64,000 nt of DNA from Jannaschia sp. S6380. Its GTDB lineage: Bacteria > Pseudomonadota > Alphaproteobacteria > Rhodobacterales > Rhodobacteraceae. The notes under the pieces were generated by a model. That model was not told the origin of the DNA, searched no databases, and was given only the letters and a program-made list of their open reading frames with translations. The stretch is from NCBI RefSeq assembly GCF_023015695.1, contig NZ_JALKAS010000002.1, positions 186,001-250,000 on the forward strand. Reading direction: 5' to 3'. Positions within the stretch are counted from its first letter, which is position 1. The number at the start of each line of letters is the position of its first letter. The position numbers and the translations under genes are program-made. Below are positions 25,730 through 34,689 of this stretch, in pieces.

Positions 25730-26719
25730 ATGGATCGGAACCTTCAACAGACCAGCGCCGGTGCGCTCTATCCCCCGCTGGATCCGTTCGATCGGCAGCG
25801 GGTCGACGTGGGCGACGGTCACAACCTCTATGTCGAGCAGTGCGGAAACCCCGGCGGTCTGCCAGTCGCGGTGCTGCATGGCGGCCCGGGCGGCGGATGC
25901 AGCCCGATGATGCGGCGTTTCTTCGACCCCGATATCTGGCGGGTGATCCTGTTCGACCAGCGCGGCTGCGGGCGTTCGCGTCCCCATGCCAGCATCCGCG
26001 ACAACACGACCTGGCATCTGGTCAGGGATATCGAGCGGTTGCGCGGCCATCTGGGCATCGATCGATGGGCGGTGTTCGGCGGCAGCTGGGGCGCCACGCT
26101 GGCGCTGATCTACGCGATCACCCATCCCGACCGCGCCGCCCATCTGTTCCTGCGCGGTGTGTTCCTGATGGAGGAGCGCGAGCTCGACTGGTTCTACGGC
26201 GGCGGCGTGGGGGCGTTCTGGCCCGAGGCCTGGGCCCGGTTCGCGGGGATGATCCCCGAGGCGGAACACGGCGACCTGATCGCGGCCTACAACCGCCGCC
26301 TGTTCGACACGCCCGCGCAGGAACAGGTCCGCTTCGCGCGGGCCTGGGCCGCGTGGGAGAACGCGCTCGCCTCGGTCGCGGCGCAGGGCCGGTCGGGAGA
26401 GCCCGGGGGCGAATACGCCCGCGCCTTCGCGCGGTTGGAAAACCATTATTTTACCCATCGCGGGTTCCTCGACCACGATGGGTGGATCCGGGCGAACCTA
26501 GACCGGATCGCGGATGTGCCGGGCGATATCGTCCAAGGCCGCTACGACATGATCTGCCCGCCCGTCTCGGCCCAGCTGCTGGCCGAGGGATGGTCTGCCG
26601 CTACGCTTCAGATCGCCCCCTTCGCCGGGCATGCCTTATCGGAGCCGGGTATCGCCGAGGAGCTGGTCGCGGCCACGGACCGCATCGCCGCCGCCCGGTC
26701 GGGAGAGTTGCGTTTCTGA
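25730..26719 (+). CDS. pip: Proline iminopeptidase
   Basis: A 329-residue alpha/beta hydrolase of peptidase family S33 that releases N-terminal proline from peptides in the cytoplasm. The oxyanion-hole motif is [13 protein letters not shown] (about residues 49-61); the nucleophile serine is in [12 protein letters not shown] (about 113). The catalytic Asp lies near GRYDMICP and the His in AGHALSEPG. Length and the N-terminal [12 protein letters not shown] match the family. It is divergent from ubiG and precedes the rhamnose genes by 42 bases. Confidence 0.94.
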   Translation: MDRNLQQTSAGALYPPLDPFDRQRVDVGDGHNLYVEQCGNPGGLPVAVLHGGPGGGCSPMMRRFFDPDIWRVILFDQRGCGRSRPHASIRDNTTWHLVRDIERLRGHLGIDRWAVFGGSWGATLALIYAITHPDRAAHLFLRGVFLMEERELDWFYGGGVGAFWPEAWARFAGMIPEAEHGDLIAAYNRRLFDTPAQEQVRFARAWAAWENALASVAAQGRSGEPGGEYARAFARLENHYFTHRGFLDHDGWIRANLDRIADVPGDIVQGRYDMICPPVSAQLLAEGWSAATLQIAPFAGHALSEPGIAEELVAATDRIAAARSGELRF

Positions 26720-26761
26720 CACCGCGCCCGCTAGGGAAAGGCGGGCAGCGATGAGGGCGCG

Positions 26762-27316
26762 ATGCGGATCGAACGGACCAACCTGGACGGCGTGATGCTG
26801 CTGACCCCGCGCCGCTTCGGCGACGCGCGCGGCTTCTTCGCCGAGACCTGGAACGCCCGCGTCTTCGCCGAGGCCGGCATCGAGGCCACGTTCGTACAGG
26901 ACAACCACTCCGTCTCGGACGCCGTCGGCACGCTGCGGGGGCTGCATTATCAGGCACCGCCCGACGCGCAGGGCAAGCTGGTGCGCTGCGGGCGGGGGCA
27001 TCTGTTCGACGTGGCCCTGGACCTGCGGCGCGGCTCGGCCACCTATGGCGAATGGACGGGGCATGACCTGTCGGCCGAGAATGGGCGGATGCTCTGGATC
27101 CCGGAGGGCTTCGCGCATGGCTTCGTGACCCGCGCGCCGGGAACGGAGATCGTCTACAAATGCACCGGCTTCTACGCGCCCGGGGCCGAAGGTGCCGTGC
27201 GGTGGGACAGCTGCGGCATCGACTGGGGCCTGATCGGGGCGCCCCTGCTGTCGGAGAAGGACGCCGCCGCGCCGCCCCTTGCCCGCGTCGCCGCGCCCTT
27301 CGGGGCCGACGCATGA
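26762..27316 (+). CDS. rfbC: dTDP-4-dehydrorhamnose 3,5-epimerase
   Basis: A 184-residue RmlC cupin, third enzyme of dTDP-L-rhamnose synthesis. It epimerises C3 and C5 of dTDP-4-keto-6-deoxyglucose. [10 protein letters not shown] holds the catalytic His (about residue 62), and [12 protein letters not shown] and [17 protein letters not shown] are family motifs. It is the first of three overlapping rhamnose genes (C, B, D). The ATG of rfbB overlaps its stop (ATGA). Confidence 0.96.
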   Translation: MRIERTNLDGVMLLTPRRFGDARGFFAETWNARVFAEAGIEATFVQDNHSVSDAVGTLRGLHYQAPPDAQGKLVRCGRGHLFDVALDLRRGSATYGEWTGHDLSAENGRMLWIPEGFAHGFVTRAPGTEIVYKCTGFYAPGAEGAVRWDSCGIDWGLIGAPLLSEKDAAAPPLARVAAPFGADA

Positions 27317-28353
27317 AGCTGCTGGTCACCGGCGGGGCGGGCTTCATCGGCTCGGCGGTGGTGCGGCAGGCGGTGGCGGCCGGGCTGGACGTCGTCAACC
27401 TGGACGCGCTGACCTATGCCGCCTGCCTGGCCAACGTGGCCCCGGTCGCGGATGCTCCGAACTACGCGTTCGTCCACGCCAACATCACCGACCGGCGCGC
27501 GCTGGATGACGCCTTTGCCGCCCATGACCCCGACGCGGTGATGCACCTCGCCGCCGAGAGCCATGTCGACCGTTCGATCGACGGGCCGGGCGCCTTCGTC
27601 GCCACCAACATCACCGGCACCTACAACCTGTTGGAGGCGGCGCGCGCGCATTGGGACCGGCGCGGCCGCGCCGAGGCGTTCCGGTTTCACCACATCTCGA
27701 CCGATGAGGTGTTCGGTTCGCTGGGCCCCACGGGGCGTTTCACCGAAGTCTCGCCCTATGACCCGCGCAGCCCCTATTCGGCTTCGAAGGCCGCAAGCGA
27801 CCATCTGGTCCGCGCCTGGCACGAGACCTACGGCCTGCCGGTTCTGCTGACCAACTGCTCCAACAACTACGGGCCTTATCACTTCCCCGAAAAACTGATT
27901 CCGGTGGTGATCCTGAACGCGCTGCACGGTCGGCCGATCCCGGTCTACGGCGCCGGCGAGAACGTCCGCGACTGGCTGTTCGTGGAAGATCACGCCGACG
28001 CGCTCTTGTCCGTGTTGCGGAACGGGCGCGTCGGGCGCAGCTACAACATCGGCGGCGACAGCGAGGCGCGCAATATCGACCTCGTCCGCGCGATCTGCGC
28101 CATCCTCGATCGGCTGCGGCCGGAGGGTGCGCCGCATGCCGACCTCGTCACCTTCGTCGCGGACCGGCCCGGCCACGATGCGCGCTATGCCATCGATGCT
28201 GGCCGCATCCACGAGGAACTGGGCTGGCGCCCCTCCGTCACGCTGGCCGAGGGGCTGGAGCGGACCGTCCGCTGGTATCTGGACAACGAGGCATGGTGGC
28301 GTCCGCTCCTGGATCGCGCCGGGGTCGGCACCCGGCTGGGGACGGGGCGGTGA
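27313..28353 (+). CDS. rfbB: dTDP-glucose 4,6-dehydratase
   Basis: A 346-residue extended short-chain dehydrogenase (RmlB) that converts dTDP-glucose to dTDP-4-keto-6-deoxyglucose using bound NAD. The NAD motif is [15 protein letters not shown] (about residues 5-19). [25 protein letters not shown] (catalytic Asp/Glu) and [12 protein letters not shown] (Tyr-x3-Lys) are diagnostic, as is [18 protein letters not shown]. It overlaps rfbC by ATGA and rfbD by GTGA. Confidence 0.97.
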   Translation: MKLLVTGGAGFIGSAVVRQAVAAGLDVVNLDALTYAACLANVAPVADAPNYAFVHANITDRRALDDAFAAHDPDAVMHLAAESHVDRSIDGPGAFVATNITGTYNLLEAARAHWDRRGRAEAFRFHHISTDEVFGSLGPTGRFTEVSPYDPRSPYSASKAASDHLVRAWHETYGLPVLLTNCSNNYGPYHFPEKLIPVVILNALHGRPIPVYGAGENVRDWLFVEDHADALLSVLRNGRVGRSYNIGGDSEARNIDLVRAICAILDRLRPEGAPHADLVTFVADRPGHDARYAIDAGRIHEELGWRPSVTLAEGLERTVRWYLDNEAWWRPLLDRAGVGTRLGTGR

Positions 28354-29192
28354 CGATCCTGGCGTTCGGCCGGACAGGCCAGGTCGCGCGTGCGCTGGCA
28401 TCCCACGGGGTCGTCAACCTGGACCGGGCGGCCGCCGATCTGTCCGTGCCGGGTGCCTGCGACGCGGCGATCCGCGCGGCGCGGCCCCGCGCGGTCATCA
28501 ATGCCGCAGCCTGGACCGATGTCGACGGGGCGGAGGATGCGGAGGCGGCGGCGATGCGCATCAACGCGGACGCCCCGGGCGAGATGTCCCGCACCTGCGC
28601 GGAACTGGATCTGCCCTTCGTTCACCTGTCGACCGACTACGTGTTCGACGGGTCCGGCACCGGCCCTTGGCGCCCGGACGATCCGGTGGCGCCGCTGGGC
28701 GCCTATGGCCGCAGCAAACTGGCCGGCGAACGCGCCGTGACCGCCGCCGGCGGTCGCCATGTCGTGCTCCGGACAAGCTGGGTGTTCTCCGGCACGGGGC
28801 GGAACTTCGTCACGACGATGCTGCGCCTGGGGGCCGAACGGGACCGTTTGTCGGTGGTGAACGATCAGGTCGGCGGGCCGACCCCTGCCGCCGCTATCGC
28901 CGATGCCTGCGGGCAGATCGTGGCGGCGATGGCGGAGGGCGCGCCGTCGGGCATCCATCATTTCGCGGGGTCGCCCGATATCGACTGGGCCGGCTTCGCG
29001 CGGGCAATATTCGCGACCGCGGGCGTGGACTGCGCCGTCGACGGGATCGCGGCCGCCGATTGGCCCGCCAAGGCCCCGCGTCCGTCCAATTCGCGGCTGG
29101 ACTGCTCGGCGCTCGCGGACGTTTTCGGCATCGGGCGGCCCGACTGGCGGGCCGCCCTGAAGAATGTGGTCGGGAAAGTATCGCGGCGCTAG
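28350..29192 (+). CDS. rfbD: dTDP-4-dehydrorhamnose reductase
   Basis: A 280-residue RmlD reductase, last step to dTDP-L-rhamnose. The NAD(P) motif is [14 protein letters not shown] (residues about 3-16). [25 protein letters not shown] and the catalytic YGRSKLAGE (Tyr-x3-Lys) are present, as is [14 protein letters not shown]. It begins with GTG overlapping the rfbB stop. The usual fourth gene, rfbA (glucose-1-phosphate thymidylyltransferase), does not follow; a DUF2793 gene converges after 7 bases instead. Confidence 0.95.
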   Translation: MTILAFGRTGQVARALASHGVVNLDRAAADLSVPGACDAAIRAARPRAVINAAAWTDVDGAEDAEAAAMRINADAPGEMSRTCAELDLPFVHLSTDYVFDGSGTGPWRPDDPVAPLGAYGRSKLAGERAVTAAGGRHVVLRTSWVFSGTGRNFVTTMLRLGAERDRLSVVNDQVGGPTPAAAIADACGQIVAAMAEGAPSGIHHFAGSPDIDWAGFARAIFATAGVDCAVDGIAAADWPAKAPRPSNSRLDCSALADVFGIGRPDWRAALKNVVGKVSRR

Positions 29193-29199
29193 CGCGGTT

Positions 29200-30312
29200 T
29201 CACCGCCAGGACCCGATCGCCACCACGTTCACCACCAGCTCGTCCATCTCGGAGAAGGTATGCGGGTTGTCGCCCTTATACTGATGCAGGCGCAGCGTGT
29301 CGCCCGAGACGGTCTGATGCGTCAGCACGCCCAGATATTTCGGCTGTACGCTGGAGGTCGACCAGACCGAGGAGTGATCGACCGAGGCGAAGCTGATGAC
29401 CGGCGTGGTTTCGGCAAAGGCCGCCGGATAGTCCCAATCACCCACCATCTTGTGCCCGCCCGACTGCGTCAGCGTCACGGTGCCGTGGCAGATCATCGTG
29501 CCGTCGGCATGCAGGACCGCGATTCCGGTGGCGGTCTCGCGCCGTTCGATCACGCCGCCGGCGGGCAGGCCCGCGACCGTGGCGACCGGCGCCAGCAGGT
29601 TGCCGGGGCCGAACGTGCCGTCCGTGCGTGCCAGCCGCCCCGGGGTCACGTCGCCGGGCCCGTCCTGCACGGCGGCACCCGTCGCAAGTCCTGTCAGCGC
29701 GTCGAAGCGCAGCGCGGTTGTCCAGCCTGTGCCGTCGGCGCTGACCTTGACGGAAAACGCATCCTCGCCCGCGCAGCCCATCTCGGCCCGCCCGGAATAG
29801 CCGGTCTGGAACAGCAGCGTGCCGGTATCGCCCGAACCTGCCTTGTTCAGCACCAGTCGATGGTCGGAGCCGTCATGCGTCAGCAGTGTCGAATCCGAGG
29901 CCACGGCCAGCCGGTTCGCCGCGTCCGCCGCCGCGTTGATGCCCAGTTGCGGCAACGTCTCGGGCGCGGGGGCGGCGTCGGCGATCCAGGCGGTGCCGTC
30001 ATGGCGGCGGTCGACCCGTGCCTCGGCGTCATGCACCCGCCATCCGGGGGCGGGCGACAGGAAGGTCCAGCCGTTGCCCGCGAAGACCGCGATGTCGCCG
30101 TCACGGCCGGACCAGGCGCCGATGGCGCCGGGGGCAACGATATGGCGGTCGCCCTCGGCCGGCAGGTCGGGCGGGGCGGTGCGGTCGGCATCGGTGACGA
30201 CCGGCTGGACCAGCGCGTCCAGCATGCGCAGTGCTTCGTTGTGGGTGATGTGCTTCTGTGCCTGACCGCCCTGGATCAGGGGCAGGGACAGGATGGTGGT
30301 GTTTTCCGACAT
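29200..30312 (-). CDS. DUF2793 fibre-like protein (phage/gene-transfer-agent type)
   Basis: A 370-residue protein. Residues about 8-100 are a DUF2793 domain (LPLIQGGQAQKHITHNEALRMLDAL, EGDRHIVAPGAIGAW, GWTFLSPAPGW). The middle links to a C-terminal head of about 120 residues (TMICHGTVTLTQSGGHKM, DWDYPAAFAETTPVISFAS, LRLHQYKGDNPHTF) that looks like a tail-fibre receptor-binding tip. No signal peptide is seen. DUF2793 proteins occur in phages and, from memory, in fibre/spike components of the Rhodobacter gene transfer agent. It lies 80 bases downstream of the OPX gene, inside a capsule region, and a CtrA-like box sits just upstream. Confidence 0.82.
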   Translation of the reverse strand: MSENTTILSLPLIQGGQAQKHITHNEALRMLDALVQPVVTDADRTAPPDLPAEGDRHIVAPGAIGAWSGRDGDIAVFAGNGWTFLSPAPGWRVHDAEARVDRRHDGTAWIADAAPAPETLPQLGINAAADAANRLAVASDSTLLTHDGSDHRLVLNKAGSGDTGTLLFQTGYSGRAEMGCAGEDAFSVKVSADGTGWTTALRFDALTGLATGAAVQDGPGDVTPGRLARTDGTFGPGNLLAPVATVAGLPAGGVIERRETATGIAVLHADGTMICHGTVTLTQSGGHKMVGDWDYPAAFAETTPVISFASVDHSSVWSTSSVQPKYLGVLTHQTVSGDTLRLHQYKGDNPHTFSEMDELVVNVVAIGSWR

Positions 30313-30360
30313 GAGCCGCGGCCTCCGGTGATGTGAAGACCGGGACTCTCGGTTTGAGCG

Positions 30361-30377
30361 GTTAACGCTTTGTCAAC
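30361..30377 (-). promoter_or_regulatory. CtrA-like box upstream of the DUF2793 gene
   Basis: On the minus strand the site reads GTTGAC-AAAGC-GTTAAC, one mismatch from TTAAC-N5-GTTAAC. It is 49 bases before the DUF2793 start, in the 80-base gap after the OPX gene. TTGACA within it could also act as a -35 element, although no good -10 follows at 16-18 bases. Confidence 0.45.
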
Positions 30378-30392
30378 GTCTGTGGGGATCCG

Positions 30393-31496
30393 TCAACGCG
30401 GGGCGGTGCGGATCAGTCCGAAGACCGAGCCGATCAGGCTGAACACCGTCTGCGTCGCCGTGATCGGGCTTTCGGTCACGTAAACCAGGTCCTTGGGCAT
30501 GATCTGGAAGTTTCGTGCCGAGAACAGCCCGTCGGCCGAGGTCAGGTCCAGCGTGAAGATGACCTGCCGGTTGCGCGGGCCGCGCTGGCCGGCCGCCAGG
30601 GCCGAGACGGGGTATTCGCGCAGGATCAGAATGCCCTTCGGGTCGGCGCGCTGCTCCTGCACGCCGCCGATGATCGAGACCGCATCCATCGCGCTGAGCG
30701 TGCTGCGGGTGAAGGGGTGCAGCGCCTCGCTTCCGGCGGCCCCGACGGAAAGGAAATAACGCTCGTCCTCCTGAACGATGACCTGGTCGCCGCTGCGCAG
30801 CAGCGTGTCCAGCCGCGGCTCGTCATAAAGGCGGTCGATGGACGTGCCGTAGAGGCGCGACCCGCGTTGCAGCCGGATCTGCGGATTGTCCAGCGACGGA
30901 TCGACCCCGCCCCCCGCGGCCACCAGGCCGAGAACGGTGAAATTCCCGTCCGGCATCGGAAAGCTGCCCGGCTGGCGCACGCCGCCCACCAGATCGACGG
31001 CGTTGCCCCGGCCCTCGGCCATGGAAAGCTGGACCTGGGCCGACGGGGCCACGTCGAACAGCGCCGCCTCGACGCGGCTGCGCGCGCCCTGTGGCGTGGT
31101 GCCGCCGATCTGGACGTTGCCGACATAGGGCACGAAGATCGATCCCGCCGGCGACACCCGCATCGGGTCGAGGACGGTGCGCCGCCCCTCGGCGGGGACC
31201 AGCAGCGAGTTGATGTCGCTGTCCCAGATCGTCAGCGTCACCATGTCGCCCGGACGGATCACCTGGGCCGAGCTGCCCTGGCTGGCCGTGATCCAGCCCA
31301 GATGGGGCTGGTTGACGTCGGGCCACTGCGCGATCGAAGGCAACAGGGCGCGGGTGACGGGATAGACGGCGAAATCCGCCCCCTGCGTGTCGCTTGCGCG
31401 CACGACTTCCCCCTGCAGGGCGGCGCCGCGCGGAAGGGCGCACCCGCCAAGGGTGCCGAGACACGCCAGAACGGCGAAAAACCTGATGATCCGCAT
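30393..31496 (-). CDS. Polysaccharide export (OPX/Wza-like) lipoprotein
   Basis: A 367-residue outer-membrane polysaccharide export protein. The signal peptide ends in the lipobox LGTLGGC (Cys19 lipidated). The Poly_export domain follows (VIRPGDMVTLTIWDS, AGSIFVPYVGNVQIGGTTPQGAR), then SLBB-type beta-grasp repeats (VDLVGGVRQPGSFPMPDGNFTVLGLVAAGGG and SVGAAGSEALHPFTRSTLSAMDAV). It should form the channel through which the polysaccharide leaves. The ATG at 31496 is preferred to one at 31517 because GGTGGGGGAC precedes it and the signal peptide begins there. Confidence 0.92.
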   Translation of the reverse strand: MRIIRFFAVLACLGTLGGCALPRGAALQGEVVRASDTQGADFAVYPVTRALLPSIAQWPDVNQPHLGWITASQGSSAQVIRPGDMVTLTIWDSDINSLLVPAEGRRTVLDPMRVSPAGSIFVPYVGNVQIGGTTPQGARSRVEAALFDVAPSAQVQLSMAEGRGNAVDLVGGVRQPGSFPMPDGNFTVLGLVAAGGGVDPSLDNPQIRLQRGSRLYGTSIDRLYDEPRLDTLLRSGDQVIVQEDERYFLSVGAAGSEALHPFTRSTLSAMDAVSIIGGVQEQRADPKGILILREYPVSALAAGQRGPRNRQVIFTLDLTSADGLFSARNFQIMPKDLVYVTESPITATQTVFSLIGSVFGLIRTAPR

Positions 31497-31628
31497 GATG
31501 TCGTCCCCCACCGCCATGTGCCCCGGCAGTGGGGCCCGTCGTCGCGCGCCAACCTACCGGACGGGGCGGCGAGGTCAACGCGCCCTACCGTATGACGCGC
31601 CGGTATTCGCGCACGCTTTTCGCCTGCG

Positions 31629-31657
31629 TTGCCGGGGGTTGCCGGATGGAATACACA
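31629..31657 (+). promoter_or_regulatory. Putative promoter of the CapD-like gene
   Basis: TTGCCG (31629-31634) and TACACA (31652-31657) are separated by 17 bases in the 207-base divergent gap between the OPX gene and the CapD-like gene. Nothing else was recognised in the gap. Confidence 0.3.
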
Positions 31658-31703
31658 CTGTTGAAAGGCGTTCGCCAGAATTCGCCATGCAGAGGATGCC
31701 GGC

Positions 31704-33632
31704 TTGTCGCGTACCAAGATCAACGAACCGTCCCGTCTTGAATCGATCCTCCGTTCCCTGACCCGACGCCAGAAATACGCGTTCTTCCTGACGCTCGACC
31801 TGATCCTCGTGGTGACGGCCCTGGTGCTGACGCTGACGGTCAGCAACCTGCCCTACGGCTTTCCGCCCGCCGGCGTCGCCCTTCTGGTCGCGGTGCCCAG
31901 CCTGACCGCGCTGGCCGGCGGCCTGTCGGTCGGGCTTGGCCTGCCGGGCCTGGCGCTGGCCGAATTCGACGGCAGCGCGACGCTGCGCAGCGCGATTCTC
32001 GCCATGATGCTGGCCTTCGCGGCCTTCTTGCTGACCGTGGCCGTGGGGCAGAGCCTGCCCTTCGCGGTCTATGCCGGTTTCGCGATCACGCTGTTCCTTC
32101 TCATGTTCCTGTCGCGGGTCGTGCTCCTGCAGCTCGTCCTCGCCATCTACCGGCGCGGCGGCCGGGTCACGCGGGTGTTGATCTACGGGGCCGGCTCCAC
32201 CGGCACGCAGCTCGTGCGCGCGTTCCGCAGCCACAAGGGCATCGACCCCGTGGCCTTCGTCGACGACAACCCGTCCATGCAGGGCCTGACCATCGCCGGC
32301 CTGCCCGTGCACCGCCCGACCCGTGTGGCCGAGATCGCCGCGCAGAAGCGCATCGACCGCGTGCTGCTGGCCGTCCCGTCGCTCAGCCCGCCCAAGCAGG
32401 CGCGCATCGCCCGCAAGCTGCAGGAGATGGGGCTGGAGGTGCAGACGTTGCCTTCCTTCTCGCAACTCATCGGGACCGAGGCGCTGATCGACCGGCTGGA
32501 GACGATGAAGCCGAAGATGTTCCTGGGCCGCGACGAGGTCGAGGCGCCCCTGATGGATGGCCTCGACATCTACCGCGGCAAGTCCGTCCTTGTCTCGGGC
32601 GCCGGCGGATCGATCGGGGCGGAGCTTTGCCGCCAGCTGCTTGAAGGTCGGCCCCGCCGCCTCGTCCTGTTCGAGATGAGCGAGATCGCCCTGTTCAACG
32701 TCGGACGGGAGCTGCGCCACACCGCCGCCGAATTCGGGGTCGAACTGGTCCCCGTCCTCGGGTCCGTCACCGATGCCGGGCAGGTCCGCCAGGTGATCGA
32801 CCGCGAGGAGGTCGAGATCATCCTGCACGCCGCCGCCTACAAGCACGTGGCCCTGGTGCAGGCCAACCCGCTGGTCGGATTGTCGAACAACGTCCTGGGC
32901 ACCCACATGCTTGCCGCCGCCGCGATCGAGGCGGGGATCGAACGGTTCATCCTGATCTCGACCGACAAGGCCGTCCGGCCGCGCGGCGTCATGGGCGCGA
33001 CCAAGCGGCTGGCCGAACTGGCCGTGCAGGACCTGGCCGCGCGGGTGCCCGACGGCGGCACGATATTGTCGATGGTCCGGTTCGGAAACGTGCTCGGTTC
33101 CTCGGGGTCGGTGGTGCCGATCTTCCACGACCAGATCCGCCGCGGCGGGCCGGTGACCGTCACCCATCCCCACGTCACCCGCTATTTCATGACCATCGAG
33201 GAGGCCGCGCGCCTGGTGCTGCGGGCCGGATCCATGGCCGAGGGCGGCGAGGTCTTCCTTCTCGACATGGGCGAGCCGGTGCGGATCGTCGACCTGGCCA
33301 CCCACGCGATCGAGGCGGCGGGCTACAGCGTTCAGTCCGAAGAGAACCCACAGGGCGATATCGCGATCGAGTATATCGGCCTGTCCGAGGGCGAGAAGCT
33401 GCACGAGGAGTTGTTCTTCGACGGGTCGGAGCGGCCCACGGCGCATCGCAAGATCTTCCGCGTGCGCGAGGACGGCCTGTCGGAGTTCGAGATGGCCGAC
33501 ATTCTGCGCACCCTGCGCCGCGCGGTGGCCGATGGCGACGCGGATCTGGCACTGGACCTGCTGTCGCGGCGCGTCGCGGGTTTCGGACAGGACCGCGCCG
33601 AACCCGCTGCCCCACCGGTGATCCAGGTCTAG
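31704..33632 (+). CDS. CapD/WbpM-like membrane nucleoside-diphosphate-sugar 4,6-dehydratase, TTG start
   Basis: A 642-residue inner-membrane enzyme. About residues 25-150 hold four hydrophobic helices. A CoA-binding-like Rossmann domain follows (VLIYGAGSTGTQLVRAF, about 156-172). The catalytic short-chain dehydrogenase domain begins near residue 290 (VLVSGAGGSIGAELCRQLL). ISTDKAVRPRGVMGATKRLAELAV contains the active-site Asp/Lys and a Met in place of the usual SDR Tyr, as in WbpM/FlaA1. It probably makes UDP-4-keto-6-deoxy-HexNAc for QuiNAc, FucNAc or bacillosamine-type sugars. The TTG start is preceded by AGAGGA. Confidence 0.9.
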   Translation: MSRTKINEPSRLESILRSLTRRQKYAFFLTLDLILVVTALVLTLTVSNLPYGFPPAGVALLVAVPSLTALAGGLSVGLGLPGLALAEFDGSATLRSAILAMMLAFAAFLLTVAVGQSLPFAVYAGFAITLFLLMFLSRVVLLQLVLAIYRRGGRVTRVLIYGAGSTGTQLVRAFRSHKGIDPVAFVDDNPSMQGLTIAGLPVHRPTRVAEIAAQKRIDRVLLAVPSLSPPKQARIARKLQEMGLEVQTLPSFSQLIGTEALIDRLETMKPKMFLGRDEVEAPLMDGLDIYRGKSVLVSGAGGSIGAELCRQLLEGRPRRLVLFEMSEIALFNVGRELRHTAAEFGVELVPVLGSVTDAGQVRQVIDREEVEIILHAAAYKHVALVQANPLVGLSNNVLGTHMLAAAAIEAGIERFILISTDKAVRPRGVMGATKRLAELAVQDLAARVPDGGTILSMVRFGNVLGSSGSVVPIFHDQIRRGGPVTVTHPHVTRYFMTIEEAARLVLRAGSMAEGGEVFLLDMGEPVRIVDLATHAIEAAGYSVQSEENPQGDIAIEYIGLSEGEKLHEELFFDGSERPTAHRKIFRVREDGLSEFEMADILRTLRRAVADGDADLALDLLSRRVAGFGQDRAEPAAPPVIQV

Positions 33633-33673
33633 GGCCGTTTGACAGTGCATCCCGCTTCCGTCACCCAAGGCCC

Positions 33674-34672
33674 ATGAAACGCGCGCTCGTCACCGGCTCG
33701 GCCGGGTTCATCGGCTACCACCTCTCCCACCTGTTGTTGCAACGCGGCTGGCACGTCACCGGCGTCGACAATCTGTCGGATTACTACGACCCCGAGCTCA
33801 AGCGCCGGCGGCATGCCCGCCTTGGCGACGGGTTTACCGCCGTGATCGGCGATGTCGCGACGCCCGGCCTGATGACGGACCTCCTGGCGCAACACCGGCC
33901 CGACGCCGTCATCCACCTGGCTGCCCAGGCGGGGGTGCGCCATTCGATCGACGCGCCGCGCGATTATGTCGAGGCGAACCTGCTGGGCACCTACGAGGTG
34001 CTGGAGGCCGCCCGCGCCCACCCGCCGGCGCATCTGCTGATCGCGTCGACCTCCTCGGTCTACGGGGCGAACGCGGACATGCCGTACCGCGAAACGGTCA
34101 AGGCCGACACGCAGATGTCCTTCTACGCCGCGACCAAAAAGGCGGGCGAGGCGATGGCGCACAGCTATGCCCATCTCTACGGCGTGCCGACGACGCTCTT
34201 CCGGTTCTTCACCGTCTACGGCCCCTGGGGCCGACCGGACATGGCGCTGTTCAAGTTCGTCCGCGCGATCCTGAACGGCCAGCCGATCGACGTCTACAAC
34301 CACGGTCGGATGCGGCGCGACTTCACCTATGTCGGCGACCTGGTGCAGGGCATCGCCGATCTGATCGGCCGGCCCCCGGGGACGGACCCCGTCTCGGAAC
34401 GCGACAGCCTCAGCCCCGTCGCCCCGCACCGGATCGTCAATATCGGCAATGGCGAGACGGTCGAGCTCGGCCGCTTCATCGAGGCGATCGAGGGTGCGCT
34501 CGGGACAAAGGCCACGCGCAATCTTATGGACATGCAGCCGGGCGACGTGCCCGCCACCTGGGCCGATTGCGGCCTGCTGACGGACCTTCTGGGCCACGCC
34601 CTTCCGCGCACGCCGGTCGAGGAGGGCGTGCGCGCCTTCGTCGATTGGTACCGCGACGAATACCGAAGCTGA
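33674..34672 (+). CDS. UDP-glucuronate 4-epimerase (LpsL-like NAD-dependent epimerase)
   Basis: A 332-residue extended short-chain dehydrogenase. The NAD motif is VTGSAGFIGYHLSHLL; GVDNLSDYYDPELKRRRHARL and FFTVYGPWGRPDMALFKFV are features of the UDP-GlcA 4-epimerase (LpsL/Cap1J) group. The catalytic site is STSSVYGAN with YAATKKAGE (Tyr-x3-Lys). It would turn UDP-glucuronate, supplied by the ugd product at 54.3 kb, into UDP-galacturonate for the polysaccharide. It follows the CapD-like gene by 41 bases. Confidence 0.9.
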   Translation: MKRALVTGSAGFIGYHLSHLLLQRGWHVTGVDNLSDYYDPELKRRRHARLGDGFTAVIGDVATPGLMTDLLAQHRPDAVIHLAAQAGVRHSIDAPRDYVEANLLGTYEVLEAARAHPPAHLLIASTSSVYGANADMPYRETVKADTQMSFYAATKKAGEAMAHSYAHLYGVPTTLFRFFTVYGPWGRPDMALFKFVRAILNGQPIDVYNHGRMRRDFTYVGDLVQGIADLIGRPPGTDPVSERDSLSPVAPHRIVNIGNGETVELGRFIEAIEGALGTKATRNLMDMQPGDVPATWADCGLLTDLLGHALPRTPVEEGVRAFVDWYRDEYRS

Positions 34673-34689
34673 AACCGCTGGAGGTGCCC

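Noticed and set aside
29200..30312. The DUF2793 gene as the remnant of a prophage
   Set aside because: No integrase, terminase, capsid or lysis gene lies within 30 kb on either side, and neighbours are metabolic and capsule genes. A GTA-type or domesticated fibre is more likely.
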